Shown here: positions 16,494 through 26,339 of the stretch, piece after piece
How the letters are laid out: every line of letters begins with the position of its first letter
Position numbering within the stretch: the stretch's first letter is position 1
Assembly (NCBI RefSeq): GCF_010730575.1
Contig: NZ_AP022614.1
Location: forward strand, 3,782,001-3,846,000
From: Mycobacterium parmense
Lineage (GTDB): Bacteria > Actinomycetota > Actinomycetes > Mycobacteriales > Mycobacteriaceae
Length of the DNA stretch: 64,000 nt
Reading direction: 5' to 3'
Position numbers and translations under genes: made by a program
Notes under the pieces: model-generated
Told to the model about the DNA's origin: nothing
Database searches by the model: none
What the model saw: the letters and a program-made list of their open reading frames with translations, nothing else

Positions 16494-17239
16494 TGACCTA
16501 TAACGCCACCATGCGGGTGTGGCGCGGCGACGAAGCCGGTGGCGCCCTGCAGGACTTCACGGTTGAGGTCAACGAGGGCGAGGTGGTGCTCGACATCATC
16601 CACCGCCTGCAACAGACCCAGACGCCGGACCTGGCGGTCCGATGGAACTGCAAGGCCGGCAAGTGCGGGTCGTGCTCGGCCGAGATCAACGGTTATCCCC
16701 GGCTGATGTGCATGACCCGCATGTCCACGTTCGCCGAGGACGAGGTCGTGACCGTCACGCCGATGCGTACGTTCCCGGTGATCCGCGACCTGGTCACCGA
16801 CGTCTCGTTCAACTACGAGAAGGCGCGCGAGATCCCGGCCTTCGCTCCCCCCAAGGAGCTGCAACCCGGCGAGTACCGGATGGCGCAGACAGACGTGGCG
16901 CGTTCGCAGGAGTTCCGCAAGTGCATCGAGTGTTTCCTGTGTCAGAACGTCTGCCACGTGATCCGCGACCACGAGGAGAACAAGAAGGCGTTCGCCGGGC
17001 CGCGCTTCCTGATGCGCATCGCCGAGCTCGACATGCACCCGCTGGACACATTGGACCGCAAGAACCAGGCCCAGGAGGAGCACGGGCTCGGTTACTGCAA
17101 CATCACCAAGTGCTGCACCGAGGTGTGCCCGGAGAACATCAAGATCACCGACAACGCGCTGATCCCGATGAAAGAGCGCGTCGTCGACCGCAAGTATGAC
17201 CCTGTGGTGTGGCTGGGCAACAAGCTGTTTCGCCGCTGA
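16493..17239 (+). CDS. sdhB: Succinate dehydrogenase 1 iron-sulfur subunit
   Basis: A 248-residue FeS protein with all ligands visible: the plant-type [2Fe-2S] set CKAGKCGSC with a fourth Cys in RLMC (residues about 51-72), and two ferredoxin-type sets CIECFLCQNVCHV (about 142-154) and CCTEVCPENI (about 205-213) for the further clusters. It carries electrons from FAD to the membrane anchor. It matches Rv0247c and resembles the FrdB branch. It ends the three-gene sdhCAB operon; a small ORF follows 84 bp later. Confidence 0.94.
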   Translation: MTYNATMRVWRGDEAGGALQDFTVEVNEGEVVLDIIHRLQQTQTPDLAVRWNCKAGKCGSCSAEINGYPRLMCMTRMSTFAEDEVVTVTPMRTFPVIRDLVTDVSFNYEKAREIPAFAPPKELQPGEYRMAQTDVARSQEFRKCIECFLCQNVCHVIRDHEENKKAFAGPRFLMRIAELDMHPLDTLDRKNQAQEEHGLGYCNITKCCTEVCPENIKITDNALIPMKERVVDRKYDPVVWLGNKLFRR

Positions 17240-17323
17240 GCGTCCGCGCGTACGGCGTTAGTCCGTAGCGCGACCGGGTTTCGTGACCCGACGGTCTGCA
17301 GGTGACCGGAAAGGCGGCGCAGT

Positions 17324-17479
17324 ATGCGAGAAACCACCAGCATCAACGAGATTCGGACCGCGATCAAAGAGCTGTCCGCCCGCGCCGAGCTTGCCCGCAA
17401 GGAGGGCCGGCCCGACGACGCAGCGGAGATCGAACGGCGCATCCAGGGCTTTCGCGCGGAGCTGGGCAGACGGCCCTAG
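17324..17479 (+). CDS. Small helical protein downstream of sdhB
   Basis: A 51-residue ORF starting ATG at 17324 with GGAAAGG 8-14 bp upstream. The sequence is highly charged and predicted helical (IRTAIKELSARAELARKEGR, then DDAAEIERRIQGF), with no Cys and no membrane segment. Codon use fits the neighbours. It could be an accessory peptide of Sdh1 or an independent gene; I do not recognise a family. Confidence 0.5.
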   Translation: MRETTSINEIRTAIKELSARAELARKEGRPDDAAEIERRIQGFRAELGRRP

Positions 17480-17505
17480 CGCGCCTGGCCGGTCCTGCGC
17501 GGGCG

Positions 17506-18018
<513 letters not shown>

Positions 18019-18084
18019 CTAGACAGGTTGTCGATTGCGACCCTACCCGCCGAGCCACGCGCGGTCGCAGGGAGCCGGGGAATC

Positions 18085-19083
18085 CTACGAATAGCCGTGC
18101 GCCGCGGCCACGTCCGGGTGGGCGCGCAGCCTGCTCTTCCAGGCATTGCGGCCGTAGACCGCGAAGATCGGGTCGGACGGGTCTCGTGCCGGCGTCCACC
18201 CGTTGCCGGCGCGGGCCGCCAGGTCGGCGGGCAACGACAGCACCGGGATCTGCGCGTCCAGTCGCGGGTTGAAGAAGAACGGCACCGAGATGCGTTCGGC
18301 GCCCCCAAGGTTCACCCGGTGCTCGGTTGCCCGCAGGTATCCGCGGGTAGCAACCTCGAGGAGCTCACCGATGTTGACGATGAACGCCCCGTCGACCGGC
18401 GGGGCGTCGATCCAGCCGTCGTGGCCGGCACGCGGAGAACGCACCTGCAGGCCCCGGCTGCCCGGCTCGGCCAGCAGCAGCGTCAGAACGCCGGAGTCCC
18501 GGTGCGCGCCCACGCCTTGCGGGCTATCGGCGCGGGCCGGATACCGCACGACCTTGATCAGAGTCGCCGGCGTCTCGGCGAAGGCCGGGTCGAACACGTC
18601 GGGCGGGCTTCCGAGGGAGGCCGCCCAGTGGCGCAGCAGCTCCCGTGCCACGCCGGACAGGGCGGCCTCCCACTCGGCGATGATCCCGGGCAACTCCGGC
18701 AGCGCCGGTGGCCACTGGTTGGGCCCCTGCAGCCACAGGTATCCCGGCTTGCCCGGTCCGCCGACCGGCGGGCGCTCGGGACCGATGTCGATCTGCTCCC
18801 GCCAATCCGTAGCCCCGCGGGTGATCTCTCCGCCCAGCCGGGTGTAGCCGCGGAAATGCGGGCTGCGCACCATCGCGACGGCGTCCTTGTCCGCCTGCGG
18901 TAGGCCGAAGAGCGAACGCGCCGCGCCGAGGACCTTCTCGACCAGTTCACCGGGCACGCCGTGGCCGGTCAGGTAGAAGAAGCCGACCCGGTGCGCGGCC
19001 TCCCGGAGGAGCTCCCGCAGCGCTGCAGGGTCGGCCCGCAGGTCCACCACAGGCAGCGCGGTGACGCGCCCCACATTTGTCAT
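18085..19083 (-). CDS. 2-oxoglutarate/Fe(II)-dependent oxygenase, isopenicillin-N-synthase-like
   Basis: About 332 residues. The N-terminal domain has VDLRADPAALRELLREAA and HRVGFFYLTGHGV; the catalytic double-stranded beta helix has the iron triad in GVGAHRDSGVLTLL (His, Asp) and TEHRVNLGG (His), followed by RISVPFFFNP with the Arg-X-Ser that binds 2-oxoglutarate. Such enzymes hydroxylate or desaturate small molecules. The ATG at 19083 gives a typical N-terminus; a start at 19107 adds eight residues. M. tuberculosis has no counterpart here. It is divergent from fadE5 and shares a regulatory region rich in palindromes. Confidence 0.82.
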   Translation of the reverse strand: MTNVGRVTALPVVDLRADPAALRELLREAAHRVGFFYLTGHGVPGELVEKVLGAARSLFGLPQADKDAVAMVRSPHFRGYTRLGGEITRGATDWREQIDIGPERPPVGGPGKPGYLWLQGPNQWPPALPELPGIIAEWEAALSGVARELLRHWAASLGSPPDVFDPAFAETPATLIKVVRYPARADSPQGVGAHRDSGVLTLLLAEPGSRGLQVRSPRAGHDGWIDAPPVDGAFIVNIGELLEVATRGYLRATEHRVNLGGAERISVPFFFNPRLDAQIPVLSLPADLAARAGNGWTPARDPSDPIFAVYGRNAWKSRLRAHPDVAAAHGYS

Positions 19084-19137
19084 GCCCTCGCCATCGCCGC
19101 AGCTCAACGGGCCGTCAACGCCGTCCGCGCGCCCAGC

Positions 19138-19149
19138 CCAACCGGTTGG
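19138..19149. promoter_or_regulatory. 12-bp perfect palindrome near the oxygenase promoter
   Basis: CCAACCGGTTGG is a perfect palindrome 55 bp upstream of the oxygenase start. The same half-site recurs as CCAACC about 110 bp away near fadE5 (within TACCCAACCA around 19246-19255). It looks like a repressor operator of unknown owner. Confidence 0.4.
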
Positions 19150-19174
19150 TTAATTAGATAATGAAATTTAGCTC

Positions 19175-19194
19175 ACATCGACTTGCGTTGATGT
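19175..19194. promoter_or_regulatory. Near-palindrome upstream of fadE5
   Basis: ACATCGAC at 19175-19182 and GTTGATGT at 19187-19194 are inverted repeats with one mismatch and a 4-bp spacer, in an AT-rich divergent promoter region. No known regulator is recognised. Confidence 0.35.
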
Positions 19195-19217
19195 CACACA
19201 GAGCGATATTTTAACGG

Positions 19218-19235
19218 AGTTACTGGTGGGTAACT
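19218..19235. promoter_or_regulatory. Palindrome AGTTAC-N6-GTAACT upstream of fadE5 (TTACT-N4-GGTAA form)
   Basis: AGTTAC and GTAACT form a perfect 6-bp inverted repeat around a 6-bp spacer, 50 bp before the fadE5 GTG. Its core, TTACT-N4-GGTAA, matches the palindrome TTACT-N4-AGTAA between fadA2 and fabG4. A shared fatty-acid regulator is the simplest explanation. The site also superficially matches a GlnR pair, but the gene context argues against that. Confidence 0.5.
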
Positions 19236-19284
19236 TAGACCTAGTACCCAACCACAAGTGGCATTCTCAACGAGGAGGACCGTA

Positions 19285-21120
19285 GTGAGCCACTACAAGA
19301 GCAACGTCCGTGACCAGGTATTCAACCTGTTCGAGGTCCTGGGCGTTGAAAAGGCTTTAGGCGCGGGTGAGTACAGCGATCTGGACCCCGAAACCGCGCA
19401 CGAGATGTTGACGGAGATCAGCCGGCTGGCCGAAGGGCCCGTGGCGGAGTCGTTCGTCGAAGGCGACCGCAACCCGCCGGTGTTCGACCCGAAGACCCAC
19501 TCGGTGACGCTGCCCGAGACGTTCAAGAAGTCCGTCAGGGCGGTTCAGGAAGCCGGCTGGGACAAGGCCGGCATCGACGAGGTTCTCGGCGGCATGCCGA
19601 TGCCCAAGGCGCTGGTGTGGGCGCTGCACGAGCACATCCTGGGGGCCAACCCGGCCGTCTGGATGTACGGCGGCGGTGCGGGCTTCGCCAACATCCTCTA
19701 CCACCTGGGCACCGAGGAGCAGAAGAAGTGGGCCATCCTGTGCGCCGAGCGCGGCTGGGGCTCCACCATGGTGCTCACCGAGCCCGACGCCGGTTCCGAT
19801 GTCGGCGCCGGACGCACCAAGGCGATCAAGCAGGAGGACGGCTCCTGGCACATCGACGGCGTGAAGCGATTCATCACCTCCGCCGACTCCGGTGACCTGT
19901 TCGAGAACATCTTCCACCTGGTGCTGGCCCGCCCCGAGGGCGCCGGCCCGGGCACCAAGGGCCTGTCGCTGTTCTTCGTGCCGAAGTTCCTGTTCGACTT
20001 CGAGACGGGCGAACTCGGCGAGCGCAACGGCGTCTTCGTGACCAACGTCGAGCACAAGATGGGCCTGAAGGTCTCGGCGACCTGCGAGCTGTCCTTCGGG
20101 CAGCACGACGTGCCCGCCAAGGGCTGGCTGGTCGGTGAGGTGCACAACGGCATCGCGCAGATGTTCGAGGTCATCGAGCAGGCCCGCATGATGGTCGGCA
20201 CCAAGGCCATCGCGACCCTGTCGACGGGTTACCTGAACGCGCTCGAGTACGCCAAGAGCCGCGTGCAGGGTGCCGACATGACCCAGATGACCGACAAGAC
20301 CGCGCCGCGCGTGACCATCACGCACCACCCCGACGTGCGTCGTTCGCTGATGACCCAGAAGGCCTACGCCGAGGGCCTGCGGGCGCTGTACCTCTACACC
20401 GCGACCTTCCAGGACGCGGCGGTGGCCGACGCGGTACACGGCATCGAGGCCGACCTGGCCGTCCGGGTCAACGACCTGATGCTGCCGGTGGTCAAGGGCG
20501 TGGGCTCCGAGCAGGCCTACGCGAAGCTGACCGAGAGCCTGCAGACCTTCGGAGGGTCCGGCTTCCTGCAGGACTACCCGGTCGAGCAGTACATCCGGGA
20601 CGCCAAGATCGACTCGCTGTATGAGGGCACCACCGCCATCCAGGCGCAGGACTTCTTCTTCCGCAAGATCGTCCGCGACAAGGGTGTGGCGCTGGCCCAC
20701 GTCTCCGGTGAGATCCAGAAGTTCGTCGACAGCGAGTCCGGCAACGGCCGGCTGAAGACCGAACGCGAGCTGCTGGCCAAGGCCCTGGCCGACGTCCAGG
20801 CGATGGCAGCCACGTTGACCGGCTACCTGATGGCCGCCCAGGAGGACGTCACCAGCCTCTACAAGGTTGGCCTGGGATCGGTGCGCTTCCTGATGAGCGT
20901 CGGCGACCTGGTCATCGGCTGGCTGCTGCAGCGCCAGGCCGCGGTTGCCGTTGCGGCGCTCGACGGTGGCGCCAGCGGCGACGAGCGGGCCTTCTACGAG
21001 GGCAAGGTCGCGGTGGCGTCGTTCTTCGCGAAGAACTTCCTGCCGCTGCTGGCCAGCACCCGCGAGGTCATCGAGACGCTGGACAACGACATCATGGAGC
21101 TGGACGAGGCCGCCTTCTGA
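19285..21120 (+). CDS. fadE5: Acyl-CoA dehydrogenase FadE5
   Basis: A 611-residue FAD-dependent acyl-CoA dehydrogenase, identical in length to Rv0244c and very similar in sequence. It performs the first step of beta-oxidation with broad chain-length acceptance. FAD and substrate segments [16 protein letters not shown] and [11 protein letters not shown] are near residues 163-210, and [16 protein letters not shown] near 450 contains the catalytic base region. The GTG at 19285 has AGGAGGA upstream and gives the ortholog's N-terminus ([16 protein letters not shown]); the frame is open nine codons further. Two strong terminators follow. Upstream palindromes suggest repressor control. Confidence 0.95.
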   Translation: MSHYKSNVRDQVFNLFEVLGVEKALGAGEYSDLDPETAHEMLTEISRLAEGPVAESFVEGDRNPPVFDPKTHSVTLPETFKKSVRAVQEAGWDKAGIDEVLGGMPMPKALVWALHEHILGANPAVWMYGGGAGFANILYHLGTEEQKKWAILCAERGWGSTMVLTEPDAGSDVGAGRTKAIKQEDGSWHIDGVKRFITSADSGDLFENIFHLVLARPEGAGPGTKGLSLFFVPKFLFDFETGELGERNGVFVTNVEHKMGLKVSATCELSFGQHDVPAKGWLVGEVHNGIAQMFEVIEQARMMVGTKAIATLSTGYLNALEYAKSRVQGADMTQMTDKTAPRVTITHHPDVRRSLMTQKAYAEGLRALYLYTATFQDAAVADAVHGIEADLAVRVNDLMLPVVKGVGSEQAYAKLTESLQTFGGSGFLQDYPVEQYIRDAKIDSLYEGTTAIQAQDFFFRKIVRDKGVALAHVSGEIQKFVDSESGNGRLKTERELLAKALADVQAMAATLTGYLMAAQEDVTSLYKVGLGSVRFLMSVGDLVIGWLLQRQAAVAVAALDGGASGDERAFYEGKVAVASFFAKNFLPLLASTREVIETLDNDIMELDEAAF

Positions 21121-21140
21121 GCGTTCTCGACCGGCGATAC

Positions 21141-21174
21141 GAACAAGCCCCCGCTTACCGGCGGGGGCTTGTTC
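21141..21174 (+). terminator. Strong stem-loop after fadE5
   Basis: GAACAAGCCCCCGC at 21141-21154 pairs perfectly with GCGGGGGCTTGTTC at 21161-21174 around a 6-base loop, 21 bp after the fadE5 stop. This is a clear intrinsic-type terminator for fadE5. Confidence 0.85.
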
Positions 21175-21198
21175 GTCTAAAGTGACCTGCCGAACGAA

Positions 21199-21237
21199 AA
21201 GGCCGCCGCTGGATCCCCTCACTCCAGCGGCGGCCTT
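21199..21237. terminator. Second stem-loop, probably terminating fadA2
   Basis: AAGGCCGCCGCTGGA at 21199-21213 pairs perfectly with TCCAGCGGCGGCCTT at 21223-21237 (9-base loop). On the minus strand the stem is followed by TTTTCGTTCG, so it best serves convergent fadA2, but it also has CTTTC on the plus strand and may work both ways. Confidence 0.8.
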
Positions 21238-21404
21238 CTTTCGCTCGCCCATCTCGCCAGACAGACGGTCGATTCGAGGACGCCCCGTATTGCCGTCGGG
21301 GTCGGGGGGTCAGACCACAACACGGGGCAATCCGGTCGGACAAATACCCGCACACGGGACTCGCTAATCCGGCTGTGACGAATCTAATGAGCCGGCCGCC
21401 CCGC

Positions 21405-22751
21405 TCACGCCTCCAGGATTGCGGCGACACCCTGGCCGCCCGCGGCGCAGATCGAGATCAGCGCCCGCAGGGGGCCGCCTGCCTGGGCGCCCTTACGCTC
21501 CGCCTTCTTCTCGGCCAGCTGCTTGGCCGCCTGCGCGAGGATTCGCCCGCCGGTGGCGGCGAAGGGGTGGCCGGCGGCCAATGACGAGCCGTTCACGTTG
21601 AGCTTGGACCGGTCGATCGAGCCCAGCGCGGCGTCCAGGCCCAACCGCTCCTTGCAGTACTCCTCGGACTCCCAGGCCTGCAGGTGCGCGAGCACCACCG
21701 ACGCGAACGCCTCGTGGATTTCGTAGAAATCGAAGTCCTGCAGGCTCAGGCCGTTGCGGGCCAGCAGCCGAGGCACCGCGTAGGTCGGCGCCATCAACAG
21801 CCCGTCGCGCCCGTTGACGTAGTCGACGGCGGCGGTCTCCGAATCGACCAGGTAGGCCAGCGGGGTCAGCGAGTGGCCGGACGCCCATTCCTCGGTGGCC
21901 AGCAGCGCTACCGAGGCGCCGTCGGTCAGCGGTGTGGAGTTGCCGGCCGTCATCGTCGCGTCGCCGGCCTTCACGCCGAACACCGGGCGCAGCGACGCCA
22001 GCTTCTCGGTACTGGCATTGGGCCGCAGGTTGTCGTCGCGGTAGAGCCCCAGAAACGGGGTGACGAGGTCATCGAAGAAGCCCCGATCGTAGGCGGCGGC
22101 CATGTTCCGGTGGCTGGCGACGGCCAGCTCGTCCTGATCGACACGCTTGATGCCCATCTGCTTGGCGGTGATGGCGGCGTGCTCGCCCATCGACAGCCCC
22201 GTGCGCGGCTCGCTGTTGGCCGGAATCTCGATGCCCAGCGAGGCCGGCAACGTGCCCACGAGCTTGAGTCGCTGCAGGTTGGACTTCGAGCGGCGCAACT
22301 TGAGCAGGGTGCGGCGCAGGTTGTCACCCAAGCCGATCGGCGGGTCGGAGGTGGTGTCGACCCCACCGGCGGCGGCCACGTCGTAGCGGCCGGCCGCGAT
22401 GCCGTCCGCCGCGGCGATCGCCGCCTGCAGGCCCGTACCGCAGGCCTGCTGGATGTCGAACGCCGGCGTGTACGAGGACAACTCCGAACCCAGCACGCAT
22501 TCGCGCATCAAATTGAAGTCGCGGCTGTGCTTTAGCACGGCCCCACCGACGACAACGCCCAGGCGCTGGCCGCCGAGCCCGAAGCGGTCCACCAGCCCGC
22601 CCAGGGCCGCGGTGAACATGTCCTGGTTAGACGCCTCGGCATACGCTCCGTCGGAGCGGGCGAACGGGATGCGGTTGCCGCCCAGCACCGCCACGCGGCG
22701 CCGCGGCTGCGAACTCTTCTGCTTGGTTGCCTCAGAACTTGCAGGGGCCAC
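21405..22751 (-). CDS. fadA2: Thiolase FadA2 (acetyl-CoA acyltransferase)
   Basis: A 448-residue thiolase matching Rv0243. It cleaves 3-ketoacyl-CoA with CoA at the end of beta-oxidation. Active-site features: the acylated cysteine in [12 protein letters not shown] near residue 98, EIHEAFASV near 345, [17 protein letters not shown] with the catalytic His near 400, and the second cysteine in [10 protein letters not shown] near the C-terminus. It is divergent from fabG4 across 137 bp containing a TTACT-N4-AGTAA palindrome. Confidence 0.94.
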   Translation of the reverse strand: MAPASSEATKQKSSQPRRRVAVLGGNRIPFARSDGAYAEASNQDMFTAALGGLVDRFGLGGQRLGVVVGGAVLKHSRDFNLMRECVLGSELSSYTPAFDIQQACGTGLQAAIAAADGIAAGRYDVAAAGGVDTTSDPPIGLGDNLRRTLLKLRRSKSNLQRLKLVGTLPASLGIEIPANSEPRTGLSMGEHAAITAKQMGIKRVDQDELAVASHRNMAAAYDRGFFDDLVTPFLGLYRDDNLRPNASTEKLASLRPVFGVKAGDATMTAGNSTPLTDGASVALLATEEWASGHSLTPLAYLVDSETAAVDYVNGRDGLLMAPTYAVPRLLARNGLSLQDFDFYEIHEAFASVVLAHLQAWESEEYCKERLGLDAALGSIDRSKLNVNGSSLAAGHPFAATGGRILAQAAKQLAEKKAERKGAQAGGPLRALISICAAGGQGVAAILEA

Positions 22752-22811
22752 GGTTCATCTCCCGGTCATCGATTTGGGGGTCGGCCTTCTGGGGCCATAC
22801 TACCCACTGTT

Positions 22812-22827
22812 CTTACTCTGAAGTAAG
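22812..22827. promoter_or_regulatory. Palindrome in the fadA2-fabG4 intergenic region
   Basis: CTTACT at 22812-22817 and AGTAAG at 22822-22827 form a perfect inverted repeat with a 4-bp spacer. The core TTACT-N4-AGTAA matches the fadE5 upstream palindrome with one base changed. Located midway between two divergent lipid genes, it is a strong operator candidate. Confidence 0.55.
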
Positions 22828-22888
22828 TTCGTCCTCGATACGGTTGACGGTAAAGGCACGTCCGACCTCGAGATGGAAGGCAGCTTCC

Positions 22889-24253
22889 GTGGCTCCCAAG
22901 CTATCGTCCGATCTGCTCACGCAGGTCGTCAACTCCGGTCCGGGATCGTTTCTGGCCAAGCAACTCGGTGTTCCACAACCCGAGACCCTCCGCCGCTACC
23001 GGGCGGGAGATCCGCCCCTGGCCGGATCGCTGCTGATCGGCGGGGAAGGCAGGGTCGTCGAACCGCTGCGCGCGGCGCTGGACTCCGACTACGACCTGGT
23101 GGGCAACAACCTCGGCGGTCGCTGGGCCGACAAGTTCGGCGGGCTGGTCTTCGACGCCACCGGCATCACCGAACCGGGCGGACTCAAGGCGCTCTACGAG
23201 TTCTTCACGCCCCTGCTGCGCAACCTGGGCCACAGCGCGCGCGTCGCGGTGATCGGCACGACGCCCGACGCCGCCGCCGGTCCGCACGAGCGAATTGCGC
23301 AACGCGCGCTCGAAGGATTCACCCGGTCGCTGGGCAAGGAACTGCGCAATGGCGCCACGGTATCGCTGGTGTACCTGTCGCCGCAGGCCAAGCCGGCCGC
23401 GACGGGCCTGGAATCGACCATGCGGTTCATCCTGTCGGCGAAGTCCGCGTACGTCGACGGCCAGGTGTTCTACATCGGCGAGGCCGACTCCACTCCCCCC
23501 GCTGACTGGGACCGCCCGCTGGACGGCAAGGTGGCGATCGTGACGGGCGCGGCCCGCGGCATCGGCGCGACCATCGCCGAGGTGTTCGCGCGTGACGGCG
23601 CCCGTGTCGTCGCGATCGACGTCGAATCGGCCGCCGAAGCCCTGGCCGAGACGGCCAGCCGCGTCGGGGGCACCGCGCTCTGGCTCGACGTCACCGCCGA
23701 CGACGCCGTCGACAAGATCACCGAGCACCTGCGCGAACACCACGGCGGGCGCGCCGACATCCTGGTCAACAACGCCGGGATCACCCGCGACAAGCTGCTG
23801 GCCAACATGGACGAGGGTCGCTGGGACGCCGTGCTCGCCGTCAATCTCCTTGCCCCACTGCGCCTCACGGAGGGACTGATCGGCAATGGCAGCATCGGCG
23901 AGGGGGGCCGGGTGATCGGCCTCTCGTCGATGGCGGGGATCGCCGGCAACCGCGGCCAGACCAACTACGCCACCACCAAGGCCGGCATGATCGGCCTCAC
24001 CCAGGCGCTCGCACCGGAACTGTACGACAAGGGCATCACGATCAACGCCGTGGCACCGGGGTTCATCGAAACCCAGATGACGGCCGCCATCCCATTGGCC
24101 ACCCGGGAGGTGGGCCGCCGGATGAACTCGCTCTTCCAGGGCGGGCAGCCGGTCGATGTCGCGGAAACCATCGCCTACTTCGCCAGCCCGGCGTCGAACG
24201 CGGTGACGGGCAACGTCATTCGCGTGTGCGGCCAGGCCATGCTGGGCGCGTGA
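22889..24253 (+). CDS. fabG4: 3-ketoacyl reductase FabG4 (high-molecular-weight FabG)
   Basis: A 454-residue reductase, same length as Rv0242c. The N-terminal ~200 residues are a flavodoxin-like domain lacking a complete nucleotide motif; the C-terminal half is a short-chain dehydrogenase with [14 protein letters not shown] near residue 220, [11 protein letters not shown] near 295, and the catalytic Tyr/Lys in TNYATTKAG near 360. It reduces 3-ketoacyl thioesters, preferring NADH in characterised homologues. The GTG at 22889 is selected by match to the ortholog N-terminus ([13 protein letters not shown]). It is followed 4 bp later by htdX. Confidence 0.94.
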   Translation: MAPKLSSDLLTQVVNSGPGSFLAKQLGVPQPETLRRYRAGDPPLAGSLLIGGEGRVVEPLRAALDSDYDLVGNNLGGRWADKFGGLVFDATGITEPGGLKALYEFFTPLLRNLGHSARVAVIGTTPDAAAGPHERIAQRALEGFTRSLGKELRNGATVSLVYLSPQAKPAATGLESTMRFILSAKSAYVDGQVFYIGEADSTPPADWDRPLDGKVAIVTGAARGIGATIAEVFARDGARVVAIDVESAAEALAETASRVGGTALWLDVTADDAVDKITEHLREHHGGRADILVNNAGITRDKLLANMDEGRWDAVLAVNLLAPLRLTEGLIGNGSIGEGGRVIGLSSMAGIAGNRGQTNYATTKAGMIGLTQALAPELYDKGITINAVAPGFIETQMTAAIPLATREVGRRMNSLFQGGQPVDVAETIAYFASPASNAVTGNVIRVCGQAMLGA

Positions 24254-24257
24254 CCCG

Positions 24258-25100
24258 ATGAACCAGCCGAGCGGTCTGAAGAACATGCTGCGCGCGGCGG
24301 CCGGGGCGCTGCCGCTGGTGTCCCGTTCGGACACCCTGCCCAGCCGCACGGTGACCGTCGACGAACTGCCCATCGACCAGTCGAACGTGGCCGAGTACGC
24401 GGCGGTCACCGGCCTGCGCTACGGCAACAACGTGCCGCTGACCTACCCGTTCGCGCTGAGCTTCCCCGCCCTCATGTCGCTGGTGACGGGCTTCGACTTC
24501 CCTTTCGCCGCAATGGGTTCCGTGCACACCGAGAATCGGATCACGCAGTACCGCCCCATCGCGGTCACCGACACCGTCGGGCTGCGCGTGCACGCCGAGA
24601 ACCTGCGCGAGCACCGCAAGGGGTTGCTGGTGGACCTGGTGACCGACATCAACGTCGGCAACGACGCCGCCTGGCACCAGGTCACCACGTTCCTGCACCA
24701 GCAGCGCACCAGCTTGTCCGACGAGCCGAAGCCGCCGCCGCAGAAGCAGCCGAAGCTTCCGCCACCCAGCACGGTGCTGCGGATCAGCCCGGCCACCATC
24801 CGGCGCTACGCCGCCGTCGGGGGCGACCATAACCCCATCCACACCAATCCGATCGCGGCCAAGCTGTTCGGCTTTCCGACGGTGATCGCGCACGGGATGT
24901 TCAGCGCCGCGGCCATATTGGCCAACATCGAGGCGAGGCTCCCGGACGCGGTCGAGTATTCCGTCCGGTTCGGCAAGCCCGTGGTGCTGCCGGCCACGAC
25001 GGGCCTCTACATCGACGAACGCGAGGACGGGTGGGACCTCTCGCTGCGCAACATCGCCAAGGGATACCCCCACCTGACGGGCCGCATCCGGTCCTTGTAA
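24258..25100 (+). CDS. htdX: 3-hydroxyacyl-thioester dehydratase HtdX
   Basis: A 280-residue double-hotdog dehydratase matching Rv0241c. The hydratase-2 motif is in GGDHNPIHTNPIAAKLFGF near residue 190, with Asp and His as catalytic residues, followed by the IAHGMFSAA helix. It dehydrates 3-hydroxyacyl thioesters, the step after FabG4, and the two genes form an operon. A proline-rich linker (PKPPPQKQPKLPPP) joins the halves. Its last 94 bp overlap the 3' end of the convergent chloride-channel gene. Confidence 0.93.
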   Translation: MNQPSGLKNMLRAAAGALPLVSRSDTLPSRTVTVDELPIDQSNVAEYAAVTGLRYGNNVPLTYPFALSFPALMSLVTGFDFPFAAMGSVHTENRITQYRPIAVTDTVGLRVHAENLREHRKGLLVDLVTDINVGNDAAWHQVTTFLHQQRTSLSDEPKPPPQKQPKLPPPSTVLRISPATIRRYAAVGGDHNPIHTNPIAAKLFGFPTVIAHGMFSAAAILANIEARLPDAVEYSVRFGKPVVLPATTGLYIDEREDGWDLSLRNIAKGYPHLTGRIRSL

Positions 25101-26323
25101 ACCCGGCCGAGCACCTTGAGCCCGTGCGCGCCGACGGCGGTGACCAGGAAGACCAGGATCAGCCACAGCGGCGGCCGCGCGAGCTCCCAGACGAAGATCG
25201 CCGACCAGATCGGTGAGCCCTGCGTTACCGCCAGCACCCCGGCGGCGCCGGCCAGCGACACCGTCGGGGTGTGCAGATGCGTTCCGGCTGCCGAGTTCAC
25301 GGCCAGCACCAGCAGCGATCCCGCCGCCGCCCCGGTGGCCAGCGACGGGGTCAGCATGCCGCCGGCCCCGCCGGCGCGCAGGAACAGCGCGGTCAGCAGC
25401 GGCTTGAGGACCAGGATGGCGGCCGCCGCCGAGAGCGTCATGCCGCTGGCCAGGCTGACGGTCAGGATGCTGCGGCCGTTGCCCGGCAACTCCGGCCACC
25501 AGTGCGAACACCAGCCCATCGCCAGCCCGGCGCAGGCGAGCGACGGGACCAGCACCCAGGTCCGCAGCTGGGCCGCGGGCCGCGCCGCGGCCATGAGCCT
25601 GTTGAACGCCAGACCCACCGCCAGAGCCACCGGCGCCAATATCAGCGCCTGCCCCGTCAGCACGAACGACAGATTCGGGTTCGGCCAGTCCAGTTCGGGA
25701 CGGTCGTGGGTGATCAGGGAGCCCACCGCGACGGCCAGGCTCGAGGTGAGCAGCGCGGCGCCCAGCGCCCGCGGGTGCCAGGTGCTCAAGACGATGCGCA
25801 CGGTGAACAGCGCGCCGGCCACCGGAACGGCGTAGACCGCGCCGAGCCCGGCTCCCGCGGCGGACGCCAGCAGGATCTCCCGATCGCCCGGCGACAGCCG
25901 CCTCAGCCAGCCGGTGGCCAGATCTGCCAGGGCCGCGGCGAATTGACGTGGCGCCCCCTCCCTGCCGAGGGACGCCCCGGTGCCCACCAGCACGACCTGC
26001 AGCGCGGCGTCGATGCTCCACGCCAGCCGCGGCACTCGGTCCCGTTCGGTGATGGTCGGCGCGAGCGGCGGCACCTCGGCCCGGCTCCGCAGGATCCACC
26101 AGCCGACGGCCGCGACCGCGGCGCCGATCACCGGCCCCAGCGCCCGCCGGACGGGGCTGCTGCCGGCGATGCCGACCAGCAAGGTGCCGAACGTGTAGTG
26201 GTACGTGAGGTGTTCGACGAAGCGCAGCAACGCCGACGTCGTCAGCCCGGCCACTCCGGCCAACAATCCGGCGATGACTACCGCGCAGAAGAACTCGAGG
26301 TCGCGCCGAAGCGTTCGGGCCAC
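25007..26323 (-). CDS. ClC-family chloride channel/transporter
   Basis: A 438-residue polytopic protein of the ClC family. The gating glutamate region is GTGASLGREGAPRQ near residue 110, and other family elements are GAVYAVPVAGALF near 160, GGAGGMLTPSLATGAAAG near 320 and TQGSPIWSAIFVWE near 375. The conserved Glu in GREG suggests Cl-/H+ exchange or gated conductance. It lies 16 bp after the upstream TetR gene and so is probably in its operon. The stop sits 94 bp inside convergent htdX. M. tuberculosis has vapBC24 here instead. Confidence 0.87.
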   Translation of the reverse strand: MARTLRRDLEFFCAVVIAGLLAGVAGLTTSALLRFVEHLTYHYTFGTLLVGIAGSSPVRRALGPVIGAAVAAVGWWILRSRAEVPPLAPTITERDRVPRLAWSIDAALQVVLVGTGASLGREGAPRQFAAALADLATGWLRRLSPGDREILLASAAGAGLGAVYAVPVAGALFTVRIVLSTWHPRALGAALLTSSLAVAVGSLITHDRPELDWPNPNLSFVLTGQALILAPVALAVGLAFNRLMAAARPAAQLRTWVLVPSLACAGLAMGWCSHWWPELPGNGRSILTVSLASGMTLSAAAAILVLKPLLTALFLRAGGAGGMLTPSLATGAAAGSLLVLAVNSAAGTHLHTPTVSLAGAAGVLAVTQGSPIWSAIFVWELARPPLWLILVFLVTAVGAHGLKVLGRVYKDRMRPVRWGYPLAMLRSERSHPSSRSSM

Positions 26324-26339
26324 CCCACGACCCTAGGGT

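Noticed and set aside
19218..19235. A GlnR site upstream of fadE5 (GTTAC-N6-GTAAC)
   Set aside because: The gene has no nitrogen role and the same core palindrome recurs at another fatty-acid locus, so a lipid regulator is more likely.
22727..22888. An N-terminal extension of fabG4 starting at 22727
   Set aside because: It would overlap fadA2 and run through the operator palindrome; GTG 22889 gives the exact ortholog length.
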